Source: Strigamia acuminata
Taxonomy: Eukaryota > Arthropoda > Chilopoda > Geophilomorpha > Linotaeniidae
Direction of reading: 5' to 3'
Assembly: GCA_949358305.1 (NCBI GenBank)
Contig: OX442314.1
Location: forward strand, 57,173,369 to 57,237,368
DNA: 64,000 bases
Shown here: one piece after another, positions 10,157-20,952 of the stretch
Layout of the letters: every line of letters begins with the position of its first letter
How positions within the stretch are numbered: position 1 is the stretch's first letter
Made by a program: the position numbers and the translations under genes
The notes under the pieces: generated by a model
Database searches by the model: none
The model's input: the letters and a program-made list of their open reading frames with translations, nothing else
Told to the model about the DNA's origin: nothing

Positions 10157-12152
10157 TCAGGGGCCTGGCGCATCCTCCGATGGTCGGTCCTCGTGCGAGG
10201 TTTCTTGCGAGACCTCGTCGCTGACGACAATTACTTCAGGCGACTCGAAAAGGGGCGGAGAGAAACTCTCCGCCTCCCTAACTGCCATGCGCGGTTCGGG
10301 GAGTGGTGCCAGCCTGGCTCCTTCCTCCGTTACTGCGGATGATGTTGACGCCGAAGGAGAAGTACGAGACTTCTTGGCCTTCCTTCCCTTCCTCCGTCGG
10401 GAACGGTGTGGTCTGCCTGGCGTCCTCGGGATGTCACCTGGAACGTCGCTGTCTTCGCACGGGGAGGAGAGGAGCATGGCGATGTCCGCCCTTGCTTCCG
10501 TTTCCTCTTCCGATTGAGACTCCGGGGTCATCTGACCCTGTGGGGTACCGATCTCTGGTGAGAGGGTCTCCATGAACTCCTCAATCGTAGCCGGGGGTTT
10601 CCTTGAAGGTCGCTCGCCCCAGAGCGGCTCGAGCAGTGCTTCCATGTCCTCCGCCTCGTTCGCCAGTTCGGCGGGAGTGACGTCGACTTTGGCCGCAGGT
10701 CGAATCGGCCACATCTGTACACTCATGGGCGGAGGGAGAAGCATGTACCACTTCTGCACGGATTCGCCCAAGCAGGCCTTCAATGCCCGCACGATCTCAT
10801 CCCATCGGCGCAGCCGTGATGTTTCGGCCGCGGTTGCCGGGATTTGGAGCGACATGTACATCTTAAGCCGGATTACGGTCAAAGCGGCTGTCGTTCGGGC
10901 CTCGTCCCTGAACGCATCCACAAATGCAACATGGAGGCTCCTCCACCGGTTGAGCTCGGCTAACCAGAGGTTCATCACCTCAGGGGATGCTGCGGCTAAG
11001 CGTGGCACTCCGCTGATGATACCCTCTCTAGTGATGTACGGGGTACCTTGCGGTTCCCAGCGTATACCTGGTAGCGGGTTGCAGAGATCCGGTTCGAGGA
11101 TCGCCACAGTACCCTGGTCCAAGGGGGTCGCGGTCGTCGCCGACTCGCCACCCTCCCGCGTCGTTCCGCTCGTCGCTGGTCCCAGTATGGTGGGCCGCTG
11201 CTGTTCGCGGGCACCAAGGGACAAGCCCTCTAGTCCGCTCACATACAGCTGTCTCGCCACTGGCTCGGTTGTCGGCACTACTGGCGGCACAATACTCGTA
11301 TTTGCCTGCTGGGTGTCCGACGTTTCCACGGGAGGTGGCGTCATCGGGCCTCGTCTCGGCCTCGGCTCCATCTCCACGGCTTGCGAGTAGGTGGGTGGTG
11401 GTTCGGGGTGGTCGAAAACCGACTCCGTCTCCATAGGTACATCTTGGGCGACGGTTCCTCCCGAGCTCTGCGAACCCTCATCCCACGCGGTGTCGTCCCG
11501 CATCAAGCGCACCTCGGCCTCGGCCTCTGCCAGTGCCTGTCTCTGCGCTGCTGCGGCGCGCGCCTTCCTCGCATTCTCCTTAATCCGTTTGCGCGTGTGT
11601 TTGGACTGGTATCGCTCCTGGTCCGGCGTCGCGTTGGGGACTTGCTTTCGCCAGTCCTCCATGGCAACACGCAGCTTCTCGGCCTCTACCTCTCCCCACT
11701 TGCTGCCTGGCTGGTTGACGTGCTGGCGCTTCGGGGTGGGCTGCGCTAGCCCTGCCGCTGCTGCGCCACGCGTCCTGGGCCTAAACCTCGTCGGCTGGGC
11801 GGCTCGAGAAGGACCTGGGAGCGGGTTGTCGAAGTCCACCACGGGCGTGTAGTCTTCTGGGGGAGCGTCACGGGAGAAACCGGCGTTAGCCAGTGTATCC
11901 AGACGTGTCTCCCAGTTCGGGGTGCTTGCCCACGATATCACCGACCGGCGAGAACGATCACCACCCGGGACAGACTGGTGCAGTTGGAACCAGCGCTGGA
12001 GCGGAAATGCGGAGTGCACGAGACCGAAACCCAAACAGTTCTGGCACGGCGCCTCACACGTATTCGGCTGGACTATCCAGCACTGGCCCACGCAAATGGG
12101 GCAAATGCACCACCACTCCCACCTGCGACCCTCGCGATCTCCCGAATGTCTC
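10157..12152 (-). CDS. Third ORF, Cys-cluster/Pro-rich protein near element B
   Basis: A protein I do not recognise. The stop-bounded frame runs from an acceptor-like TTATAG near 12,153 to 10,157. The first strong start is a GTG at 12,091, so the N terminus probably comes from an upstream exon. The N terminus carries a Cys cluster (CICPICVGQC followed by CEAPCQNC), suggesting metal binding. A basic/Ala-rich helix (about nt 11,650-11,480), a long Pro/Thr/Ser linker and a helical Trp-containing region (about 11,010-10,690) follow, then an acidic and then basic tail. The gene is GC-rich compared with its surroundings. It lies downstream of the element B pol in the same orientation, as the spliced ORF of element A lies after its own pol. 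It also abuts the LTR of element A, which may have inserted into it. Membership of element B is inferred. Confidence 0.5.
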
Positions 12153-14188
12153 TATAACAAAATCAATAAAGTAAAATTAATACCAATAATTAAAGTAGAA
12201 GAAAAATCACTCAAGGAGCAGCTGGCAACAGTGGAGTTGAGATAAGTGACGCGAGAGCGCGGTAAAACCTGCTTCTCAGCGTCCGGTCAGTGCGCATGCG
12301 TGAGAACACATTGCGTCGCTGGTTCACAATATCGGCGGAGTCTTCGAGCGAGCGGAAGTTTGCTTCGAAGTTACGCCTGATAACGTCCCATCGAAAAACT
12401 ACGACTGGTGAAGCAGTTGCACGTCTTCGATGTGAGATGCAGCGGCAGTGCGATGAGTGTTTAAACTGCTTGCCGCCGTTTCTTCCTGACCACTAGGGAG
12501 GATCATAGGACCACAGCCGTTACGGAGATCGCAACTGTCATGGTGGAACGTTCTGAGCCAACGTGCCGCAATGAGCCGATCATCCGTGCCGTCTTGGTTC
12601 CCAGAATCCCCGAGTGAGATTGAAGATAATAATGAAAGCCAATTCAACACCAGCAACAGGCGATCGGTGGATGGTCGAAACCGTTCCGGCCGTGCGCCGC
12701 CGCTGGCTGAAGAACAACTCGAAAAACGGAGGAAAGGGAAAATTTAGAAAGTAAAAAACTAAGCTAGATAAATTAAGACCTGATCCTCAGAAGAAATGTT
12801 CGAAATTTTTTAAGACTCGAGATGGCGAAGCAGAAGGAGAAAAAGAATAAACTCCTACTTGCCGTAATATCTCGTAAACAACAAGCTATCAAGGAAAAAG
12901 AAGCAAGAAACCCAACAAACAGTAAAACTAAAAGCTAAGGGAATTAAAGAACGAGTTGGGATTGGAAGATCACACCGCGCCGCCGAGGGATTAGGGACTA
13001 ATCTCCCCTCGTCGCGGTTGACCTTTCCCCGCCTTCCGCATTGTTTCTGCGGCTTTGGTCAATGACTGGAGGGGCGTCGCTAAGCTGACTGTCTCCACCA
13101 AGTCTGACCACAAGTCGGATCTTGTACTGGTAACGCGCGAGATCTTTGTGGGACCCAGATACCCAAAAAAAACGGCATTGGTTCCTCACAAGATTCGCCA
13201 CCGCATCCCGCTAAACTAACGAAAGGTGTGGGAAAACGGTGATAGAATGAGAGAAAAAAAAGAAAAACTATTCGTGAGACTCGAAAAGAAAAAAAAAAAA
13301 TAAACTGCCCATGTATATAAAAAAAAATACAAGAAGGAAAAAGGAAAAAAGGAAAAATAGAAGGAGAAATGATGATCGCGGTGGCGAACGAAAAGTGAAA
13401 CTGATCGCCGCCCGAACACGATCCGTGCGGAAAAACGAAGGAAAACCAAGCTTTTCTCACACAAATGTTTGTGGAATCAAGTCAAGAACACAAATTGAGA
13501 TTTCTCCCTAAGTGTTTCTGTGACTTAGTTCAGATGCGGTGCAGTTTCGTGAAAAACTCCCAACCTGCATCCGCGCCTGCCAACGGCGGCCGAAGCTGCC
13601 GCTTGCATTGCGATGAACTTAATTCGAGACGGAATGAGGGGAGAGGGGCAAGGGATGAGCGAATGTCAACAAGTGATGTTAAACAAGAACGGACAAAGTC
13701 CAAAACGAACCAGTCTTACCTTCATTGCGAAGAAAGATAACTTCTCGGCGAAAAATTTCGGCGCAAACGAGAGGGAAAAACTGATGTTGACAGTGTAAAC
13801 ACTCAACACAGAATGGGGAAACAGGATGTGAAAACCCTCGACCAAGTGCCTTTGGGTCTAAACAATACCCGACCCCTGCCCTGTGATTGGAGACCTAGCT
13901 CCCCCTCCTCCCCTTTATTGGGGCAATCCCAATATTCCATCGAAAAATATTCCATGGGGACGTAAGATAAGAAAAATAGCACAACAAAATTGGTTTATTG
14001 CAGGAAACCATTTCCACCAGATGTCCACATGTGTTGGAATTAATATTTCAGCAAAACAACTTGCTTGAAAAATAGCGGCCACGATGTTTCCATCGTTGCC
14101 ATGGCTACGCGTCCACCGGAAGATGCCGTGACGTCACTTCAGCGACTCAGTCATCAACACGTGGTTTCACGGAAACGTGAAAACGCGG
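12153..14188 (-). other. Gap between pol B and third ORF
   Basis: About 2 kb with no convincing coding sequence. A strongly purine-biased plus strand (about 12,700-13,500, with A/G runs near 13,250-13,380) is the main visible signal. Parts may be the intron or first exon of the third ORF, or a degraded LTR. I could not find a matching LTR pair here. Confidence 0.4.
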
Positions 14189-17100
14189 TTAATGGTCATC
14201 ACGGAATCTCAACGGCTTGTTACGTAGCCGTTTACCTAAAACCGGGCGTCGCGGAGAAATCCTCATCGGTTTCTTCCTTGCACGCTTCGTTTTACGTTTA
14301 ACACCGGTTACTTCGGTAGGCGGAGCCACAGGAGTTGGCGGCGGGCCCTCAGCTGCAGGTTCGATGACCTCAACAGGTGGAACCGTTTCCGCCGCATCCT
14401 CGGCTACCGGCCAGGTGGGTGTGGACTCGGGTGGTATATACCGCCTCAAGTTCACAATATTTACCGGACCTTTACATTTCAGCGTAATCGGCGTTGCCAC
14501 CGTGTACACCAAAGGACTGATGACCTTTGTGACAACGTACGGGCCTTCGAATCGATCTTCCAACGACGCAGCATAACGGAGCGCTTTAACCGACAGTGGG
14601 TGAGTTCGAAGCAATACCAAATCATCCACCTCAAATGTATCGTCGCTACGATGTTGATCGTAATAAGACTTCTGTTTCTGTTTAGCCAGCGACTTATTTT
14701 TGAGCGCTGCCTTCAACAACACATCCATCCTAGAGACCAACATTCTCACCGTGTCGTACGGCTACTCGGGGTCGAAGGGTGCATCCAGAGCCACACCGCG
14801 ACTATCCCAAAACGGACGTAACTCACGGAGATACGTTAGCATTGCTGGTGATAAACCCGTTGTTGCCGATGGGGCCGTGCGCAAGGCGAAATTAATGCTA
14901 TTTATGCATCGGTCCCACTGGTCATGTTCGGACGTGAAAATCTGAAGCATAATTTTAATGTTCCGATTGACTCGTTCGGTGTAATTAGTTTGCGGGTGAT
15001 ATGGTGACGTCCTTAACGGAGTGACACCTGCCTCCCTGCACAACTCATTGTATACCTCTGAAATAAATTGTTTTCCGTTATCACTTACGATGAACCGAGG
15101 GCATCCATGATTATGAAAGAAACGCAACAACACGGGCACGACACTTGAAATTTTCGCCGTCCGCATCGCCGTAGCCTCAACCCATCCAGTGGCATAGTCC
15201 ACAATCACCAGAATATACCTGTTCCGGTCTCTCGTCATTGGTTTCGGGCCCATGAAGTCGACTCCGAGTCTTTCGAATCGGCCTATCATTGGTGAAACTG
15301 GCATCAGGAGTCCGGTTGGTTTCCTCTGCACAGGTTTGCAGCGCTGGCAACGGTCACACCTTGCGATGTATTCCCGCACACTGCGTCTAAACCCGGGCCA
15401 GAAAAAACTCCGACGTAATCTCTCAGTCGTAACATCGACACCGCCATGTCCGGACAACGGGTGGTCGTGCACAACCTTGAGACAGCGGTCATGTAACGAA
15501 ACAGGCACCACGATTTTCAGTCCGGAGCCGTATTCCGTGTTCTCCAAGAACATATCTGTCTTCAACGGGGCGTTTATATACAACACTCCGTTTGAAGCTA
15601 ACATAAAGTCAGTCTTGTACTGTAGCATGAGCGGAGAGAGTTGGGATAAGGACGTCTCGTCTCCTTTCTCCGACTCTAACCATTTAATTAGGATTGCACA
15701 ATCGGCGTCGGCCAACTGACCCGTCCGTATCTCATCGAGAGACATAGTGAGATCAGCCGACCCAGAGGCCAAAAGTGAGTGTGACAGCAAAAGTGCGTTC
15801 GCTTCTCCGGGTAGAGCCTCTGATGTCGTTAAGTCGTCATCTAGGCTCACTCGTGAGAGCGCATCAGCCACCTTGTTGTCTACACCTTTTCGGTATTTAA
15901 TAATAAAATCCTCCTGCTGAAGTTTCATAGCCCATCGAGCCAAACGACCGGACGGATTCTCGCATGACATAAGCCACTTAAGAGCCATATGGTCTGTTTC
16001 GACTACGAACTTTGAATACTCCACGTACGGCTTGAACTTATTAACAGCCCAAACCACTCCTAGGCATTCGAGCTCTGAAGCGCTGTAGTTAGCCTCTGCA
16101 CCCTGGAGAGTGCGGCTAGCGTAGGCGACAGGTCTCACCTTCTCTTCGTCATCAGCCTGCATGAGGACTGCACCGAGACCGCCTGCACTAGCATCAGTGT
16201 GAATGATGAAAGGGCGGGCAAAATCAGGCAAAGGTAGCACGATCCCATTAGCCAGCTGATGCTTCAGAGTCGTGAAAGCATCTTGGCACTCCTTCGACCA
16301 ACTCCATGCTATATCCTTTTTGAGGAGCAGGAAGAATGGTTTCGAAGTAATGTTCAGATCTTTCAGTAATGGCGCGTAGAATCCAACCATACCGATAAAA
16401 CGCTGCAACTGCTTTACGTTCTTCGGAGGTGGATACTCCACGATCGCTTGCACCTTGCTTCCGTTTGGACTGTATCCTATAGGTGTCATGGTGAAACCAA
16501 GGAAATCCCAGTCAGCAGGGCAAACAAACGATTTAGATGGGCTAGCCGTCAGGTTTACCTTCTCCAATCGGGCCAACACATCCGCCAAATGCATCAAGTG
16601 TTCATCAAATGACTTGCTGTAAATGACAATGTCATCCAGAAAAGCCAGAGCCCACTTGAACTTCGCTTCCCCCAAAACCTCGTCCATCATGCGTTGAAAC
16701 GCACTGGGTGCATTACACAACCCGAACGGCATTCTAGTAAATTGGAACGTGCCCTCAGGGGTGGCAAAAGCCGTTTTGCACTTGTCTCCGGGCTTCAACT
16801 TAATTTGGTAGTAGCCCTTAGTCAAGTCTAGAGTCGTAAAATAAGTACTCCCCCCCAGACACGCCAAAATCATAGAGATTGACGGCATTTGATAGACGTC
16901 TTTCTCAGTGACCTTGTTCAGTTGTCGGAAATCGATACAAAGACGATAGTTACCACACTTCTTCTTCACGATGACCGGTGGGTTCTTGTAGCTGCTTTCG
17001 CATCTCTCAACCTCACCTTTGCTAAGTGACTCTTCCACCAATTGGCGAAAAATTTCAGCTTTAGCGGGGTTCATCGGTCGATCTCTGCATTTAAAAGGTG

Positions 17101-17824
17101 GGTTGTCACCGGTTGGGATCTTATGTTCCGCATCCGGGTGACAACCAGCTTTATCGCTAAAGGTACGGCTGTATTCGTCAATTAAATACGACAACCTCAC
17201 CTTCTGCGAATCATCCAGTTCACATTTTGACATTAAACGCTCCGCAAGCGTAGGCCCAGCAGATTCGCCAGTTATCCGTGAGGATTCGGCGAGCTCCCAC
17301 TGGTCCACGACAGGGACCGCTAAGTCTACTCTATATGGTTGGGGGTCAAAAGGAAATGTCTCCTCCGGATTATCAAGGTGAAACCAATCATTCCGGGGCA
17401 ATCTAATCACGATGTTGTTCCCCTTAATCCAGTTGCACCCGAGGAGAATGAAACACGAACTAGAGGGTAACACCGGGAAACGGATCCTTTGACTCCCAGT
17501 TCTCCAGCACAGAAGCAACTCGAGTATTCCAATTGGGCTCGTCACTCTGTCACCAGTCATAACCCTAATAGGATTCCTGCAGGGTTCAATCAGGTGCATG
17601 AGACTAAACCTGTCGGCCATAGCGCTACTGATATAAGGACCAGTTGCGCCGCAGTCAACCAAAGCTTTTGTCTCATGGCCGTTCAAGCAAACATTGATGT
17701 AGGGAAGAGGGCAATTCCAATCCCTAACAGCAACGTGTACTATATCGAATACCTCAACCTCGGGAAGTCCCGAGAAGGGGTGTGGTTCTGAAGGTGAGAA
17801 GTCTGCAAAGATATCATCATCCAA
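14189..17824 (-). CDS. pol: Ty3/Gypsy element B Pol with one in-frame amber stop
   Basis: A Pol polyprotein of about 1020 residues to the first stop. A second segment continues in the same frame after a TAG at 14,761-14,759, for another 190 residues. Visible are a protease (LVDCGATGPYISS; DCG where DSG or DTG is usual), reverse transcriptase (CIDFRQLN, MPFGLCNAPSAFQ, FLDDIV as the catalytic box), RNase H (IHTDASAGGLGAVL) and integrase (zinc region ending CDRCQRC; DDE residues in VDFMGP, SDNGKQF and NYTERVN). A GPY-type motif (FEGPYVV) and a basic tail follow the stop. Gag lies 57 nt upstream in another frame. The single stop may be inactivating or read through; the sequence cannot decide. Confidence 0.9.
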
Positions 17825-17880
17825 ATCAGTCCCACTGGGTGCTAAGAAGGAAGCGGCTTGCTTGTAGACTTCGGATGAAT

Positions 17881-19506
17881 TTAATCCTCCGGAGCCTGCT
17901 CCAGCTCGTTTTCCGACTCAGTCGTTTCTTCGGTTATACCTTTCGTGAAGAACACAGCTTTCGCCAGTTCCTCAGTCAGGTGGGCCACGCGTTCAGCAGC
18001 CTTACCGGCGAGTTTGTGTTTAATTGTGCAATGACGCTCAAAATGCGGTCCGCCACAATGCCAACAACCTGCGCCAGTAGGCGCGATCGCATGATCCTTC
18101 AGCAGGTTAGACGCGGGTCGTGTCGCGGTCGTCTTCGGGGTTTCCGTGGGCTTCCCACTAGGGGTCGCCACAGGCTTACCCGTCGGAGGCTTCAACCAAC
18201 TCCGCGTTCTATCTCCGCTTTTCAGGTCAGCAAACTTCGGCAACGCCTGGGCCGGTGGTGAATGCCAATGTGGTATGATTACGCTGGCCGGGTCACGGAA
18301 CCTTTCCATTGCCAAAGCTGCTGGGGCGAAACGTACACAGGAGCGTTTCAATCCTAGCCAGGAGTGATCCCATGCCAAGGTGTTCGCTGCCATAGTGCAC
18401 GTTTCCGGGGTCATAGCTGCCAAAGCATAGTTAATTTTATACTCATCCGCTATCGGCACCTGCATCTGGTTAAACAACGCGTCCAGGTCCGTCCAAATCT
18501 GCAAAGCCGTCACATCCTTCGCCTGCTTGATGGATACTACTTTCGCGAGTAGTTGGCTGTCGGAAGGTGCGAACCGGGTCTGGAAAGCGACCTCGAACTC
18601 ATCCCACGTTTTTACGGGCATCGTCGATTGCCACCAAGATAGGGCGTCACCTGTAAAAAATCTCGACAAGAAACGCCTAGCCACATAATCGAGCTGCAGC
18701 TCGGCGAAGGACAGATTCGACCTCAGCTGGATGAGAAACGTCCTTGCCGCCGTGCGATCGCCCGAGAACGGGTCCATGCGTATCTGCGCAACATGTTTGG
18801 TTAATTGCTCCACATCTGGTAAACCTTTCGATGTGGGGATGTTCGATTGCGTTATAACTTTATCTGCTGGCACCTCAACCCCGAGATGCATTGAGACGTC
18901 CGCGGCGAGAGGTGGAGTGGTCCACCTCCTCACCTTTTGCGCGGGCATCGCCTGCATCAATCGTGGATTGACAGGTAGGGAGTCGCTCGGTGCTACCGAG
19001 TTTATTTCGTCCGAGACAGAAGCGACCGAACTAATGTCCGAGTCTGCTCCTGAACCGAGTACACTAGCGCCTCTCCCACCAGCAAACCTGCTTTTCATCT
19101 TGTAGTACTTTGCTTCGAGCGCCTTCAACTCACTAGTGTGAGTTAACAGCTCCTTCGAGCGGGTATCTCTCAACACCTCATTCTGCCTTTCGGCGTCGAG
19201 AAACGCTTGGCGAGTCTCTGATGCCATATGGTCGGAATGTTCAGCCTCTCTACGCGCGGCAGCGGCATCGTTCAGCGCCTGCTGTCGCGTCGTAAGGAGA
19301 TCTTTTATTGCTTCCTCGAGGTCGTGCTGTGACGCGAAGTCACCCGCATCCACCCCGAGCAGGTCGGCCAATTTCTCGGCCAACTCTGGATTCAAATCGA
19401 GATCCATTGCCTTCTTAGTCAGAGATCTGGATCGACGTTTTGGTGAGCGTGATTGAGACCGTGTCTTGACCATGAGTGAAGAGTGAAAATTTCTGTCCAC
19501 ACGCAC
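17881..19506 (-). CDS. gag: Ty3/Gypsy element B Gag
   Basis: A 541-residue structural protein. It opens with a basic Ser/Arg stretch, then a coiled coil (about residues 35-135), a Ser-rich linker, and a capsid-like retrotransposon-gag region (around YVARRFLSRFFTGDALSWWQ). It ends with a single zinc knuckle CWHCGGPHFERHC (CX2C, then His and Cys). It is shorter than the element A Gag and of a different subfamily. The ATG is an N-terminal Met of the open frame; an internal start at MVKTRS nearby is equally possible. Confidence 0.9.
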   Translation of the reverse strand: MRVDRNFHSSLMVKTRSQSRSPKRRSRSLTKKAMDLDLNPELAEKLADLLGVDAGDFASQHDLEEAIKDLLTTRQQALNDAAAARREAEHSDHMASETRQAFLDAERQNEVLRDTRSKELLTHTSELKALEAKYYKMKSRFAGGRGASVLGSGADSDISSVASVSDEINSVAPSDSLPVNPRLMQAMPAQKVRRWTTPPLAADVSMHLGVEVPADKVITQSNIPTSKGLPDVEQLTKHVAQIRMDPFSGDRTAARTFLIQLRSNLSFAELQLDYVARRFLSRFFTGDALSWWQSTMPVKTWDEFEVAFQTRFAPSDSQLLAKVVSIKQAKDVTALQIWTDLDALFNQMQVPIADEYKINYALAAMTPETCTMAANTLAWDHSWLGLKRSCVRFAPAALAMERFRDPASVIIPHWHSPPAQALPKFADLKSGDRTRSWLKPPTGKPVATPSGKPTETPKTTATRPASNLLKDHAIAPTGAGCWHCGGPHFERHCTIKHKLAGKAAERVAHLTEELAKAVFFTKGITEETTESENELEQAPED

Positions 19507-20738
19507 TCAGCAACCAATTCAATGTCAGGTGGTTAACTGCAGCCAGTCACAGTCGCCTACAACTAGGTCAACTTTGGACTTCACAAATGCTACCAGCTCC
19601 GCCTTTCAAGGGTAGTGACCAGTTAATGACCCTCCCTGATGGGCCTTGGGCAATCCCAGGTCCATCTAGGGTATTTTTAGACTTCCAGGACAAAAGGCCA
19701 TGACTCGAGGAACAAAAGGGTGCCATAAATGTCATTCTGTTTCCCCCAAACCACATGCCTTTTTGTCTCTTCGCAGCGATTCGGTAGCAATAGTCCAGGT
19801 GGGGGTCGCTGTTGAGACAACACGACTCCCAGCCATAAAACTATCACCCTGCAGGGGCATCTCGCCTCCTGTTCTGCACAGCAACCTGTCACAAATATAA
19901 ATAAATGTAGAAACTGGCAAAAGTAATAAATTTTGGTACTTCTCAGCGCCCCAAAAGATCAAATTAGCGGTTATATTTTGGTTTTTTCTAATCCACGCCC
20001 CAAAACAAAAAATTAGCGAACACCTTTCTGGTACTTATCCACGCCCCAAAAGATAGAAAACGGCGAACACCTTTCCGGCATTTATCCACGCCCCAGAAGA
20101 TAGAAATGGGCGACTGGAAGTTCTCTGACACTCCCAAACTAACAAACCAATGCATGATTCGTCTTTCCCTTCGTGTTCTAAATTATTCACGCCAGAACCA
20201 AGTAGAAAAAACTGCGTATATCGATTTTTCGTGGCATTTTCCATCGCGCCCCACAGCTTCGATGCTAAGGCGTACGTTTTCCTTTGCGCCGGTGTATACG
20301 TCTGCCACCAGTTTTAACCCCTGCTGAAAACGCTAAAACGCGTGTTTCAGGCTTCCTTTGGCATAGCTAGCTCCAGCACCAAAATCACACCCGAAACACC
20401 ATCAAGATCGCGATAATCCTGATGAGGCAAAAATGTCGACTCGTTCGCCTCAGACTAAGAGTGAAGGGAAATCGGCGAACAGAGCCAGAGCCAGATCGGA
20501 GGTATTGCAACTGAACACGGTCCAGCGCCAGGGAAAGTTAGGTCCAATCCCCGGGAGCCTCACTCCTCACCAACCCGGATATGAAATTAGAGTAGAAATA
20601 GGGTAAAAGAAGGGTTCAAGAAAAATGTGGCATGTTTCACAAAATTGGGAAAAGGGATCCACACACAGCACATTGAAAACAAAGATTAAAAAGGTGTTGG
20701 GCTGGATTCACAGTCATTTTTCAAAGCTGTTAGCCACC
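19507..20738. other. Element B leader, probable decayed LTR and host DNA
   Basis: No gene is supported. The minus-strand leader upstream of gag B holds GGCGACTGTGAC (about 19,558-19,547), which resembles primer-site regions of other arthropod Gypsy elements, so the 5' LTR of B probably starts near 19,560. No second copy was found to prove it. The right part is the flank into which element C inserted. Confidence 0.35.
19944..20110. repeat. Tandem repeat, about 46-bp unit
   Basis: Four imperfect units, each starting near CGCCCCAAAAGAT and ending in a CTTATCCA-like run. The middle two are closest to each other (GGCGAACACCTTTC shared). Confidence 0.6.
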
Positions 20739-20912
20739 TGTGGTGATGTGAACTGTCGCTGGATGGCGCTCGCTGTCAAGGGGGTGTTTACTTAAGCGTG
20801 ATTCAGCTTGAGGAGCGCAGTTCACGAGTGCATGTGATTAAAGAATGAATAACTCCTAGAAAACTGCCGTGATGCATTTATTCCTAAAAGGACTGGATTT
20901 GACTTTATAACA
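20739..20912 (+). repeat. 5' LTR of element C
   Basis: A 174-bp repeat opening TGTGGTGATG and closing TTTATAACA, with TG...CA ends. It is matched by the copy at 25,323-25,496. It is short for an LTR, so promoter elements may lie partly in the leader. Confidence 0.95.
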
Positions 20913-20930
20913 TTGGCGACGAGGATAGTG
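20913..20930 (+). promoter_or_regulatory. Primer binding region, element C
   Basis: The sequence TTGGCGACGAGGATAG starts immediately after the LTR CA. Position and TGG-type start are as expected for a tRNA primer site; the tRNA is not identified. Confidence 0.55.
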
Positions 20931-20952
20931 AATATCGTGGGGACATTTTGGT

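Noticed and set aside
10572-11390. A 272-codon plus-strand ORF
   Set aside because: It is antisense to the third ORF of element B, in GC-rich DNA; no start context or motif.
12653-13800. Purine-rich stretch as a long non-coding RNA or gene
   Set aside because: Only base bias is visible, with no splice pattern or conserved block in this window.
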